From the NCBI RefSeq assembly GCF_000204055.1, contig NW_006768768.1, positions 2,613,882-2,677,881 on the forward strand: 64,000 bases of DNA, given 5' to 3'. A program made the translations under genes and the position numbers. Below the pieces are notes generated by a model, which was given only the letters and a program-made list of their open reading frames with translations, did no database searches and had not been told where the DNA came from. This stretch comes from Melampsora larici-populina 98AG31. Lineage: Eukaryota; Basidiomycota; Pucciniomycetes; Pucciniales; Melampsoraceae. Positions within the stretch are counted from its first letter, which is position 1; every line of letters starts with the position of its first letter. Below are positions 1 through 10,354 of the stretch, one piece after another.

Positions 1-165
1 GAGTGTTACTTGATCATGCTCTTTCACAATTTTCAGTAAGTGGTGATATTTCATGAACAAAATGAGTTTTACTTGGGATTGATTTTTGATTTTTTTGAAT
101 GGCAGACTGATAATTTGAGTGTTTTGGTGGTTGCTTTAAAACCGATTTCGTTTTATGATGTTTAA
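1..165 (+). CDS. PP2C-type protein phosphatase, C-terminal end (gene starts before the window)
   Basis: Two exons are visible: bases 3-35 (ending at a GTAAGT donor at 36) and 106-165 (after a GCAG acceptor), separated by a 70-nt intron of phase 0. Joined, they read VLLDHALSQFS followed by TDNLSVLVVAL and eight more residues to a TAA. Known family: the STDNLSV(M/L)VV strand with its metal-binding Asp-Asn is the last conserved motif of PP2C (PPM) serine/threonine phosphatases, preceded by a helix of the A..L.DHAL type. I infer a Ptc1-like Mn/Mg-dependent phosphatase, but the catalytic core is off-window. Adenylate cyclase also carries a PP2C-like domain, but there it is not C-terminal. The next gene starts about 625 bp downstream on the same strand. 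Confidence 0.7.
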
Positions 166-662
166 TTGATGATTGATGAGGTATAAATGGAGATTTAAAC
201 TTTGGTTATGATGATTTTGATGCTTAGTGTTGATAGATATAAACTCTATTTATCAGTAATCAGTAATCAGTTGATCAGTAATCGAATTTTCAATTTTCAA
301 TTTGTGTTTGAATTTCATGAATGTTAAAGTGAAAAGAAGTACAATTTTTTTTTGGTTTTTTTGGTTATTACAAGTTGAACAAGATGAGAAGGTTTGGATG
401 CTCTTTTTTTTTTAGGAATTTATTGTGTAGATATATATTTTTTTAGTTTGAAGAGAGATGATGATTATTTGATTGAGTTTGTTGGATATTTTGTAGTTTT
501 AGTGAGTAATGTGTTTTTGAGTGTTTTTTTTTGAGAAGATTTTCCAAGATTGAATTTACATATTTATTCAAAGATTGGATTTGGAATATCCTCAGAGTTG
601 GTTAGACAGATGAGCAATTTGGAGAAGTTGAGTGAATTTGAGATTAGAATGACGTGATTTCG

Positions 663-671
663 ATGAGTCAT
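663..671. promoter_or_regulatory. Gcn4/Cpc1 (bZIP) type binding site
   Basis: The sequence ATGAGTCAT is a perfect palindromic match to the Gcn4/AP-1 consensus TGA(C/G)TCA. It lies about 120 bp upstream of the sulfite reductase start codon and about 20 bp upstream of a TATA box. Known: Gcn4-type factors activate amino-acid and sulfur-assimilation genes in fungi. That this site is used is inference. Confidence 0.5.
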
Positions 672-691
672 GAATCTCAAATTGATTTAAA

Positions 692-699
692 TATATAAA
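692..699 (+). promoter_or_regulatory. TATA box of the sulfite reductase gene
   Basis: TATATAAA lies 92 bp upstream of the ATG at 791, a normal spacing for a fungal core promoter. Just after it, 701-720 is an inverted repeat (GATTCAT, six-base loop, ATGAATC) that would fall in the 5' leader. Confidence 0.55.
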
Positions 700-790
700 G
701 GATTCATCACTTCATGAATCAAGTAGGTCACTTCCTACTACAATATATCAACTTATTATTTCTATATCTGTTCGACTTTCATAATCTTGA

Positions 791-3700
791 ATGATGAAGA
801 CTGAAATTGATGGAACCAATCAAATCAAGAAATCAGAAGAGATAATGATCCATGTGGATGTTTTGAATGAAATCTTTGGTTCTGATGAACATGATCGATT
901 TGGTAAATTAGAAATCAAAGATGAAGCATCAGTTCAAATTGAATTAGGTAAAGCTTTAGCCAAAATCGATCAAAAATATCAACTTTGTAAAATCATTAAA
1001 GATTATATCATCCATTTCAATCAACTACTTTTATCTAACAACAATGATGATGATGATGATGAGAAGAAGAAGGAAACTTTAGAAATCTTAGATCAACTGA
1101 TTGGATGGCTAAATGATTATTATCATCCTGAACTTCGTCAACCTAAAGCACCAAGACTTGATGAGTTTCTTACAAAACACTCTTATTTACTTGAACACAA
1201 GTTAAAGAAATTAGTCAAGTTTTCTGGTTTGGTTCGGGTTACAACTGATTGGATTATACATACGATCGATTCGAATGATCAATCAAAAGATAATTATGTT
1301 TCGTTGATTAATTCATTCTTGTCTTCTAAGAAATGTGATTTGAATTTAATTTTGGTGGTCAGGAATCGATTTGATGCTAAAGTGGGCAAGGCTTTGGGGC
1401 TTTATGGTATGGAGTATGGGAATGGGTTTATAGGATCTATATGTGTTTCTTTAAACCGATCACACGCTATTGAAACCTTGAAAGCTGGTATGGAGTTTAA
1501 AGGTCCTTCGATCGTTTTATCTTATTTACCTGAAATTGATCATCAAGAAGAGAATCGGAATGAGGTGATGGTCAAATGGCCTTTGTATAGATGGATACCT
1601 TGGACTGAGGTTTCGGATGAATCTTTTGTGGTTGAAGATCAAGAGGTTCATGAGAATTTAAATGAGTTTTTTAGTAGAAGGTCTCATCTTAGTTTATTAT
1701 CTTCTAATTTATCTCTTCATTCAATCTTACAACAAGATATGCATCAGAACCAGAACCAGAATCAAAATCAGAATCGAAATCAGGATCAGGATCAAAGAGG
1801 TTTAGAGGTTAAAGAAAAGAATCAAAAAGAAGACGAGATTAAAGAAGCTTATGAAAGATTAGTGAATGGGTTTAAACAAGAACAGGATGAAAGAATGGTA
1901 AGGGTTTTGTTTGGATCAGATACAGGTACATCGGAAAAACTTGCGAAAAAGTTGACCAAGAAGTTAATCAAGTATGGGTTGAAGAATACTAGAGTGAAGA
2001 TGATGAATGAGTTTGTTGATGAGATCGAAAGTGGATCAGAAGAGTTTAAGAAATTGAATTATTTGATTGTTTTTTGTTCTACTACTGGTCAAGGAGAAAT
2101 CCCATTGAATGGTAGAAAGTTTTGGAAATTATTAGGTAATGGTGATGGGAATGGTTCGTTTGAAGATTTGAATTATATGGTCTTTGGATTAGGTGATTCA
2201 CATTATTGGCCTAAGAAAGAAGATATTAGGTTTTATAATAAAGCATCAAAAGATATAGATATGAAATTAGAAAGTTTAGGTGCTAAGAAAAGTTTGAAGA
2301 TTGGATTAGGTGATGAACAAGATCCGAATGGGATCCTTACGGGTTATCGGGTTTGGGAAAAAGAAGTTTGGAAGGTTTTAGGGATTCAGGAAGATGGTGA
2401 TGAGGTTGAGGATGAGGTTGAAGATGAACCGATCACTAATGAACATATTAAGTTGGCTTCTGAGTTTCTTAGAGGAACTATTCGGGAAGGATTAATGGAT
2501 ACTAGTACGGGTGCTTTGGCTGAATCGGATGGACAGTAAGTTTTGGATTTCTTTTTTTTGATTATCTGAGGATTTAGAGATTGAGTGTTTTTAAATTGTT
2601 TGGATGGTGTTCTAGAGTGACTAAATTTCAGTACGTTTGGTTTTTAAAGCTGAAGATGAGTTGACAATTCATACTGAGCTCTGAACTTCTTTCTTTTTTG
2701 TTAAACTTAGTGGGATTTATCAACAAGATGATCGAGATGTAAGAGAAGCTAGATCATTAGAAGGTCTTGAACCGGCTTATTCTTTCATGGTTAGATGTAG
2801 ATTACCAGCTGGAGTTTGTACACCTCAACAATGGTTAATGGTAGATGAACTTTCTAGGACTAAAGGAAATGATACGTTCAAGTTGACGACTAGACAAACT
2901 TTTCAATTTGTGAGGATTTTTTTTTGTTCTTCTTAATTGATTGAGATCTGTAAGGTACTGATTTGATGTATTCTTTTGCATAGCACGGAGTGGTGAAGAA
3001 GAATTTGAAAGGATTAATTCAAGGAATTAATCAAAGTTTGATGGATACACTTGCTGCATGTGGAGATGTGAATCGAACGGTGATGTGTTCAGCTAATCCA
3101 ACAGAAGCACATATACATCAAGAAGTATATAAATTAGCCGAAAAGATCAGTGAACATTTGTTACCGAAGACAACAGCGTATGGAGAGATTTGGTTAGATA
3201 AGAAATTAGTGGGTAGTGCAGGAGTTTTTGAAGATGAAGAACCGTTATATGGACCAAGTTATTTACCACGAAAATTTAAAATCTCAATTGCGATTCCACC
3301 AGAGAATGATGTAGATGTTTTTGCACATGATGTTGGATTGATTACGATTATTGAAAACCATCAAATCATAGGATATAATTTATGTGTGGGTGGAGGAATG
3401 GGAGTCACTCATTCCAATCAATTAACTTATCCTAGATTATCTAATATCATTGGGTTTCTGAAACCTGATGAAGTGATTGAAGTTATAGAAAAGATTTTGT
3501 TGGTTCAACGTGATTTTGGAAATCGAAATGATCGAAAACAAGCTAGGATGAAATATACGATTGATCGAATTGGAATTGAAAAGTTTATTGATGAGATTGA
3601 AATTAGATTAGGTAGGAAATTGAATTATGTTACAAAAGAATTCGAATTTGAAAGTAATGTTGATAAGTTTGGTTGGTGCAAGAATGAGATTGGAGAAGAA

Positions 3701-4899
3701 CATTTTACCATGTTTATTGAGAATGGTAGAGTTGAAGATAAGATTGAAGTAGAGGATGGGAATGGGAAGGGGAATGGGAAGGCGAAGGGGAAGTTGATGA
3801 AGACTGGGTTGAGAGAGATTGCTAAAGTTCATAAGGGAACGTTTAGGTTGACTCCAAATCAACATTTAATGATTTGTAATAGTTGAGTAAAGTTTGGATC
3901 ACTTTTTGAATGTGACTGAATGAACTGATTGATTGATTGATTTGGTTGGTCAAATTGATTTGGTTTTGAAATCGGGTTTTCTTTTTGATGATATGTTGGG
4001 ATTTCAAGTCTCGAGTAAAGAGAAACCAAAGATTGAAAAGTTATTGAAGTTTTATGGGTTGAATAATTTAGATTATTCAGGATTAAGATTAAGTTCATCT
4101 GCTTGTGTAGCTTTTCCAGTTAAGCTTTTTTTTGAATTGATTTGATCAATAGTTTTTTAAGGAAGATTAATGAAAGTTTTGTTTCTTTGGAAATTTTCTT
4201 AGACTTGCGGATTAGCAATGGCTGAATCTGAAAGGTATTTACCAATTTTGATTGATAAGATTGAAAAAATCATGGAGGAGAATGTGAGTATTGAAGTTTG
4301 ATAGAAGTAGGTTTGAGGATAGGAGGACTGATGATGAACTTGAAATTGGTTTTGGATTTCTTTGAAAGGGTTTAAGAAATGATGAGTTAGTGATGAGGAT
4401 GACTGGATGTCCGAATGGATGTGCAAGACCTTGTAAGTCACCAAAACTTTTTTACAGTACATTTTGATCATTAGATTATTGAGGTGTGTGATGATGATGA
4501 TTTGATTGGATTTTAAACTTTTCAAAGGGGTAGCAGAAGTAGCGTTTGTAGGCAAATCAAAAGGAAATTATTTAATGTTATTAGGTGGAAATCGTAAAGG
4601 GACTAGATTAAATAAACCATTTAAAGAATCCGTGAATGAAGAAGAGATATTGAAATTGATGAGTTTGATGATTTTAGAATATTCAAAGTTTAGATTAAAT
4701 CCAATGGAAGGATTTGGAGATTTTTCTTTGAGAGTTGGATGGATTAAAGAAACTACACGTGAGTGAATTTTCTATGAATGAAGCTTTTTTTTGATTGTGA
4801 TTAGAGTGTTTGATTGCATTTGTTTTGATCAAATCGATTCGAATGGTTTGGATTTGCTTAATATGATCAGATGGAACGAATTTTTATCAACGTAAGTGA
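791..4899 (+). CDS. MET5: Sulfite reductase [NADPH] hemoprotein beta subunit
   Basis: This enzyme reduces sulfite to sulfide with electrons from the flavoprotein alpha subunit, the last step of assimilatory sulfate reduction before sulfide is fixed into homocysteine. Exons: 791-2535, 2616-2630, 2711-2909, 2984-3881, 4009-4118, 4203-4283, 4369-4432, 4528-4758 and 4871-4899. They sum to 3372 nt (1123 aa) with one open frame. Domains in order: a PFOR-like N-terminal region (about residues 10-270), an Asn/Gln-rich linker near 320-335, a flavodoxin domain starting at [14 protein letters not shown] (about 372), then the two nitrite/sulfite reductase ferredoxin-like and siroheme repeats. The 4Fe-4S/siroheme cysteines are intact: ACVAFPTC with AESERYLP, and [11 protein letters not shown]. 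The ATG at 791 has an in-frame stop directly upstream and another gene ends at 165. At 1123 aa it is shorter than the yeast protein (about 1440 aa), so N-terminal sequence may be lacking relative to yeast. Confidence 0.9.
2616..2630 (+). other. 15-nt microexon of the sulfite reductase gene
   Basis: The microexon is bounded by a TCTAG acceptor and a GTACGT donor. Joined to its neighbours it codes for Q-V-T-K-F-H and restores the conserved [13 protein letters not shown] motif. Skipping it keeps the frame (15 nt) but deletes the T-K-F part of that motif, so gene finders are likely to miss it. Confidence 0.8.
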
Positions 4900-5895
4900 T
4901 CATGAAGTTTGATTAGATGAAAATTGATAGGCTTGCTTATATGGATCGTGTTTTTTTGATCTGTTTAGATATGTTTCCAAAAGTGATTGAAGTTGAATAG
5001 GTGCATGATACGTATTTGATCTCTTTATATTTCCTAGTTCTTCAAGATCAATGTTGTTGTAGTTTTATTTGTTGATCCATATTTTAAAGTGTATAGAAAA
5101 TAATTTTGAAGATGAAAGAGCTTTACTTTAACTTTTTGTGAGTAAGAAAATCAAATGAGTTTGTTAAAGAGATTTGGATGAAATTAACTTGAGTGCTTGA
5201 AACATCAAGGAGTCTTGAAGGCTGGCAATGTCATGAATTGATGATGTATGAAGGAGAGAATATCACTAATGATGATTTTGAAAAAGCAAAGAAGGTCTTC
5301 AATAAGTCAAAATGTTTGAGTAATAATATGATGAAGAATTCTTTGTGATCAATTTTCTTCATTTGATCTTTTTGTTTTTGTTAGTAAACTTTTTCTTTTG
5401 AAATGGTTCATGTTGTGGTTACTTTTGGTTGTGTAACAGGAGTGATGATTGGCTCATAAAGAGGTTTGATGATACTATCATGAGGTCTGCAATCTGATAT
5501 GTACATAGTATGAATGAATCCACCTTTAAGGTAAGGTTTTAAATGATTTGATGGTCTTGAGATCAATGACCTGAGTAAAGAGATGTGATAAGAGCAAGAA
5601 CTTATCCTTGACAAAAACAATCTTGAAAATGTCAAGCAGTTTTGAAAACAAATGCTACCTCCTTTGTTTTTTTTCATTCTTCTTTAAAGAAAAAAGGTGC
5701 CATCAAAAAGCAATGTCATAGTTTCTTTGTAAGAGCTGTAGTCTGATTTGTTTGTACATAATCAAAATGCACAAAGCTTTCTTATGTGGTTGCCACTGAA
5801 GCTCAGTGCCACCATGTGCACACCGGCACCCAGACAGGAAAACAATTTGACTAAGTCCCTGCTCATTTTTCAGATGCTTCCTATATGGAGCCTGC
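4900..5895. other. AT-rich intergenic stretch
   Basis: No coding region could be supported. It contains the 3' flank of the sulfite reductase gene and unique-looking AT-rich sequence up to the LTR at 5896. Confidence 0.5.
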
Positions 5896-6101
5896 TGTTA
5901 TGGACAGACTTGGGGGTTTTCGGCGACGAGGGTCAAGGGAGTTCTGGTGAGGATTTGTATCTATTACCAGTCTTCCTATGTGGATTGTCGGATGAGGGAA
6001 AATCTGTACAGGCAATGTATCTACAACTATAAGATGGTTCTCGAGCTTGTGACATGTAATGTGAATATGTCACTCAAGTGAAATAGAACCAGTTCATAAC
6101 A
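5896..6101 (-). repeat. 3' LTR of the chromovirus
   Basis: 206 bp, identical to 11818-12023. On the minus strand it runs from TGTTATGAAC to CCATAACA. It is downstream of the polypurine tract in the direction of transcription. Confidence 0.92.
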
Positions 6102-6115
6102 TTATCCCCCCTTTA
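6102..6115 (-). other. Polypurine tract of the chromovirus
   Basis: The minus strand reads TTAAAGGGGGGATAA directly against the start of the 3' LTR, the usual place for the plus-strand primer of an LTR retrotransposon. Confidence 0.6.
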
Positions 6116-6196
6116 ATGCCCAAGCTTCCTCTTGCAAGCTCTGCATTCTTTCCACGGGCTGCGTTAAAAAACCCAGTGGGAAAAAGCATAGCCCTC

Positions 6197-9100
6197 TCAC
6201 TTCTTCCGCCTTCTCCTTTTGTACTTATTTGTTGCGTCGGGATATTTTAAATTAAACTCATTAACTAAATCTTGACTATTCTTGAGGTTGATTTTGGGTT
6301 CCCATGAATTGTTTTCCTTGCCAAATCCTTTCCAACTCACAAAGTATTCCTTCTTGTTGTACCTTCTTCTACAATCTAGTATCTCGTTGACTTCCCATTC
6401 TTCTTCATCCTGTATTATGATTGGTTCGACTGGGGGTTGTTTTCGTTGATGTATTGTATCCGGGTTATGTTTCCTGAGTACAGAGACATGAAATACAGGA
6501 TGGACGCTTTTCATGGAAAGAGGGAGATTCAATTTATAAGTAGAATTTGATATCTTTTGGATAATGAAGAAAGGACCTAGCCATCTATTTTCTAATTTTG
6601 GGCTTGGCCTAGTTGTCGAAATGTTTCGTCCGTTCAACCAGACTTGGTCTCCTACTTCCCATCTTGGTGTTTGTTGTACTCTTTTGTCAAATTGTTCTTT
6701 CATCTTCTCTTGAGTTAATTCTAAACATTGATTTAATTCAGATTGCACTTCGGCGAGTGTTTGCATCCTCTTCTCTACTGCTGGCACACACTGTTCAGCT
6801 GATGGTACTTTGTTGAATGATGGGTTAAATCCATAGTTAGCTTTAAACGGTGAAATGCCCGTGGATTCATGGTCTTTGTTGTTATACGAGAACTCAGCTG
6901 TGGGCAGTAGACTTTCCCAATCGTCTTGTCGATATTTAACGAAATGTCGTAAATATTGTTCGATTACTTTATTGACGATCTCGCTTTGACCGTCTGTACG
7001 TGGGTGGAAAGCGGTTGACGGGTGAAGGCGTATACCTAGGCGTTTGTCAATTTCTTCCGTGATCTGTGAAATGAAAATACTACCCCTATCTGAGATTATC
7101 GTCTTGGGAGTTCCATGAAGCTTCCATACGTTCTTCATCATGAGATCTGCTAGGTCTTCAGCCGACATTGATTCAGTACAAGCAATGAAATGACTCATTT
7201 TCGTTAATCTATCCACCACGGTTAATATGCTGTCGTAGCCGTTTGATGCAGGGAGGCCGGTGATAAGGTCATATGAGATATCCGTCCACGGGCCAGCCGG
7301 TATCGGTAATGGCTCCAGAGTCCCAAAGGGTTTCTGTGTGGTTGATTTAACCCTTAGACAAGAGTCACAACCGTCCACGTACCTGTTGACGTACACTTTC
7401 TGAGATGGCCAGATGAAGCTTCTCCTGACCAATCCGAGAGTCTTTGATCGACCTGGGTGGCCCGCAAGCAATGAGTCGTGTCTGCTTCTTAGTATTGAGT
7501 ATTTGATGTCGTCGACGTCAGGTACCTCTATTCTACCTTGGTTGTAGAGGATACCATCTTGTACTTTGTAATGCTTCAAAGCTGCTTTCGTCTTGGCTGA
7601 TATCGGGTTCAAGGTTGCGTTCATCAGTTCCCCTATCCTGTCACACTCTTTGCTTGCGTCTCTGATTCGTTGTATAATTTGATCATCCGTAGGAATGTCC
7701 GGTGCCTTAGTGTCAGTTTCAGCGATGCCCAATACATCCACCTCAAACCAGTGCTCAGAATTGTCGAGTGCAACCACTTCATCTTCGAAGAACCCCTCTA
7801 CGCTAGCAAGCTCGACCGGGAACGTGTCTGGGCCGATGTTTTCGGGTCTTAACAACTGGCCAAAGGTCAATTTTTCCTCGTTAGTAGGCGCCAGGTCCGG
7901 TCTTCTAGATAAGGCATCTGGTTTGGTAGCTTTACTGCCGGGTCGGAATTTAATCACGAAATCGAAACAGCCCAGTGTCTCCGCCCATCGAGCCTGTCTG
8001 CGGGTAAGCTGCTTGGTTGTCATGAAAGACTCCAGGTTACGATGGTCCGTGTAGACTATCACATCTAGGCGGTTGGGGTTTCCCTCCAGGTAGTGGCGCC
8101 ACTCTTTGAAAGACGCGACAATCGCCAGTAGTTCCTTATCAAAGATCTCGTAGTTCCTTTCAGCTTGGACTAGTGATCTGGACAGGTAAGCTACTGGGTG
8201 GAGTTCTCCATCGTCCTCGCTGCGTTGTGATAGCACTGCTCCTAATGCAAAATCGGAGCAGTCACATTCCAGAGTAAACGGCTTGTATGGATCGGCTATC
8301 TTCAGTACGGGTGCGGTGGTGAAGGAGGTCTTCAGGCTCTCAAAGGCTTTTTCGCATTTTTCATCCCAGACATAGTGCGCGTTGAGCTTGGTCAGATTAT
8401 GAAGTGGTCTTGTGGTTCTTGAAAATTGGTCGATGAAACGTCGGTAAAAATTGGCGAATCCAATGAAGCGTTGGAGTTCAGATACTGATTGGGGTGCTGG
8501 CCATTCTTTGACGGCTTTCACTTTCGTCGGGTCCATTCTGATTTTATTCTTAGAGATAATAAGGCCAAGGTATTCAATTTCCTTCTTCGAGAACTCGCAT
8601 TTTTCGGGTTTCAGCCAGAGTGTATGCTTGGATAGGACGTCAAGTACGCCATCAACAGCGCCTTCGTGATCTACTTTAGGCTTTGTATAAATCATAATGT
8701 CATCCAAGAAGGCCGCGGTGTCTTTACCTATACGTCCCAATAAGATATCTTGAATAAAGTATTGGAAATAACCAGGGGCGCCTGTTGGCCCAAAAGGCAT
8801 AGTCAGAGGTGCAAACTGGCCTTGTTTGCATATAAAGGCCAGTTTATCCTCATCACCCTCTGCTACTCGAAGATTACCGTACGCATTGCGCATATCAAGC
8901 TTGGTAAAGTCTTCGGCATCCAGCAAACTGTCGACTAAGTCGATAGTCAACGGTAATGGGTATTTGTTCTTGACGGTTAGGGCGTTGAGCTTACGGTAAT
9001 CAAAACAAGGGCGCAGATTGCCGTCCTTCTTCCCTGTGAATAACACAGGGGCAGCCCATGGCGAAGTGGTTCGACGGATAGTCCCGTTGGCTAAGCCTGA

Positions 9101-10354
9101 ATTCACCAATTCCTCCAAAGCAGCGTCCTCGGCTGGTGATAATGGAATTATCCTGCTAGCCTGCGGTTGAGCTCCTGGTATCAGTTCGACACGAAAGTCG
9201 TAGCGGCGTCTCGGGGGTAGGCGTTGGGCATTGGACTTCCTAAACATGTGTAAGTGCCTATGATACCTAGACGGGACAATTTCCTCTAGAGCTTTGACGG
9301 GTTCGAGTTTCTTTTTGTCGGCGGCGAGTCGTGCTGAGGTTGACCAGGACGTCTTGGCTGCTGTGACCTGGATTGATGTGTTATTCAAGGGAGAAACAGG
9401 CTTGCCAGCTGTTCGGGTTGAACATGGGTTGGAATCAGTAATAAACTCACATTGCGGGGGCGTTGATATATCTAAAAAGACATTAGCCCCCTCGTCACTG
9501 TTCCTTGCGTGCCCCTGAGGCTCCTCCTTGGGATCGTCGGGGTTCTGTGGCGGGACGGACGAGGCCGTATTCACTACGGCCGCAATGCTCGTATCCGGGT
9601 CTTGTGTCGTGATGTGTTCGTGGTTTTCGTTGTTCGTGGTGGGTGTAATCGTGATAAGGGGGGAACTATCGGGAGATAGAGGGTTGTCATCTGTTTCAAG
9701 GTGATTAGGATTAACTGGACTCTCGAACTCACATTGCGGGGATGCTAACGTGTCAGAATTGACACACATCCCCTCGTAATTGTGCCTAGCGTCCCTCATG
9801 GGGTCCAACGAGTGGCCAGATAAGGGTGTTTTCGGCCAATACGAAACCAATGAAGTGGTTGCAACGTGAGTCTCGGCTGGGTGTACCATACTTTTACTCC
9901 AGTCAATCAGGTGAAAGTTTTTCTTGATCCATGGCATGCCAAGTATGCCGTCGTACGAGTCTTTGAGTCTTGTAATGATGAATGGGGTCGGTAATGGGTC
10001 GGATTTGATAAAAAGGTGGGTCTTGAAGGAAGATCGGCTCTCAGAGCCGTTGAATCCAGTGATCAATTGGTCATGTCGATCAGCACCGGCTATCAAGCCA
10101 GCGTGGTAGGCAAATGATTCACTGAGCACATCGTGCGTAGCACCTGAATCAATGAGGAACGTAGCGGGAAATGTTCGGGACGGTGTGGCTCGGGGAATTT
10201 GGGACATGGATAATGTGGTGTGTAAAAAAATGCGCGGGTCGTTTGTATTGCACAAGTTCATTCTACTAGATCCCACATTAATTGATGACAAATTCTCCAG
10301 GTGGCTCAGGATGGGCACAACCTTCAATCCTGAGCTTCTCCATTTTTTGAAGTT
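6197..10354 (-). CDS. Pol polyprotein of the chromovirus (protease, RT, RNase H, integrase, chromodomain)
   Basis: The frame is open from 10354 to the stop at 6197, and no ATG is needed if it is made by a -1 shift out of gag. Numbered from the TTG codon at 10327 (1376 codons), it shows an aspartic protease (FLIDSGATHDVLSES, about residue 55), reverse transcriptase with AAFLDDIMIY (FLDD version of the YxDD site, about 540), RNase H with LECDCSDFALGAV and YTDHRNLESF, the integrase HHCC zinc-binding region ending DGCDSCLRVK, and a D,D,E core (SYDLITGLP, ISDRGSIF and the Glu in DGQSEIVNK). A C-terminal chromodomain (EWEVNEILDCRRR to SWKGFGKENNSWEP) follows. All catalytic motifs are present. Known: the chromodomain directs integration to modified chromatin. 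Confidence 0.93.
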   Translation of the reverse strand, partial: NFKKWRSSGLKVVPILSHLENLSSINVGSSRMNLCNTNDPRIFLHTTLSMSQIPRATPSRTFPATFLIDSGATHDVLSESFAYHAGLIAGADRHDQLITGFNGSESRSSFKTHLFIKSDPLPTPFIITRLKDSYDGILGMPWIKKNFHLIDWSKSMVHPAETHVATTSLVSYWPKTPLSGHSLDPMRDARHNYEGMCVNSDTLASPQCEFESPVNPNHLETDDNPLSPDSSPLITITPTTNNENHEHITTQDPDTSIAAVVNTASSVPPQNPDDPKEEPQGHARNSDEGANVFLDISTPPQCEFITDSNPCSTRTAGKPVSPLNNTSIQVTAAKTSWSTSARLAADKKKLEPVKALEEIVPSRYHRHLHMFRKSNAQRLPPRRRYDFRVELIPGAQPQASRIIPLSPAEDAALEELVNSGLANGTIRRTTSPWAAPVLFTGKKDGNLRPCFDYRKLNALTVKNKYPLPLTIDLVDSLLDAEDFTKLDMRNAYGNLRVAEGDEDKLAFICKQGQFAPLTMPFGPTGAPGYFQYFIQDILLGRIGKDTAAFLDDIMIYTKPKVDHEGAVDGVLDVLSKHTLWLKPEKCEFSKKEIEYLGLIISKNKIRMDPTKVKAVKEWPAPQSVSELQRFIGFANFYRRFIDQFSRTTRPLHNLTKLNAHYVWDEKCEKAFESLKTSFTTAPVLKIADPYKPFTLECDCSDFALGAVLSQRSEDDGELHPVAYLSRSLVQAERNYEIFDKELLAIVASFKEWRHYLEGNPNRLDVIVYTDHRNLESFMTTKQLTRRQARWAETLGCFDFVIKFRPGSKATKPDALSRRPDLAPTNEEKLTFGQLLRPENIGPDTFPVELASVEGFFEDEVVALDNSEHWFEVDVLGIAETDTKAPDIPTDDQIIQRIRDASKECDRIGELMNATLNPISAKTKAALKHYKVQDGILYNQGRIEVPDVDDIKYSILRSRHDSLLAGHPGRSKTLGLVRRSFIWPSQKVYVNRYVDGCDSCLRVKSTTQKPFGTLEPLPIPAGPWTDISYDLITGLPASNGYDSILTVVDRLTKMSHFIACTESMSAEDLADLMMKNVWKLHGTPKTIISDRGSIFISQITEEIDKRLGIRLHPSTAFHPRTDGQSEIVNKVIEQYLRHFVKYRQDDWESLLPTAEFSYNNKDHESTGISPFKANYGFNPSFNKVPSAEQCVPAVEKRMQTLAEVQSELNQCLELTQEKMKEQFDKRVQQTPRWEVGDQVWLNGRNISTTRPSPKLENRWLGPFFIIQKISNSTYKLNLPLSMKSVHPVFHVSVLRKHNPDTIHQRKQPPVEPIIIQDEEEWEVNEILDCRRRYNKKEYFVSWKGFGKENNSWEPKINLKNSQDLVNEFNLKYPDATNKYKRRRRKK

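Noticed and set aside
5748..6032. Open frame over the left LTR
   Set aside because: It lies across the retrotransposon end and its second half is LTR sequence repeated at 11.8-12.0 kb; no gene.
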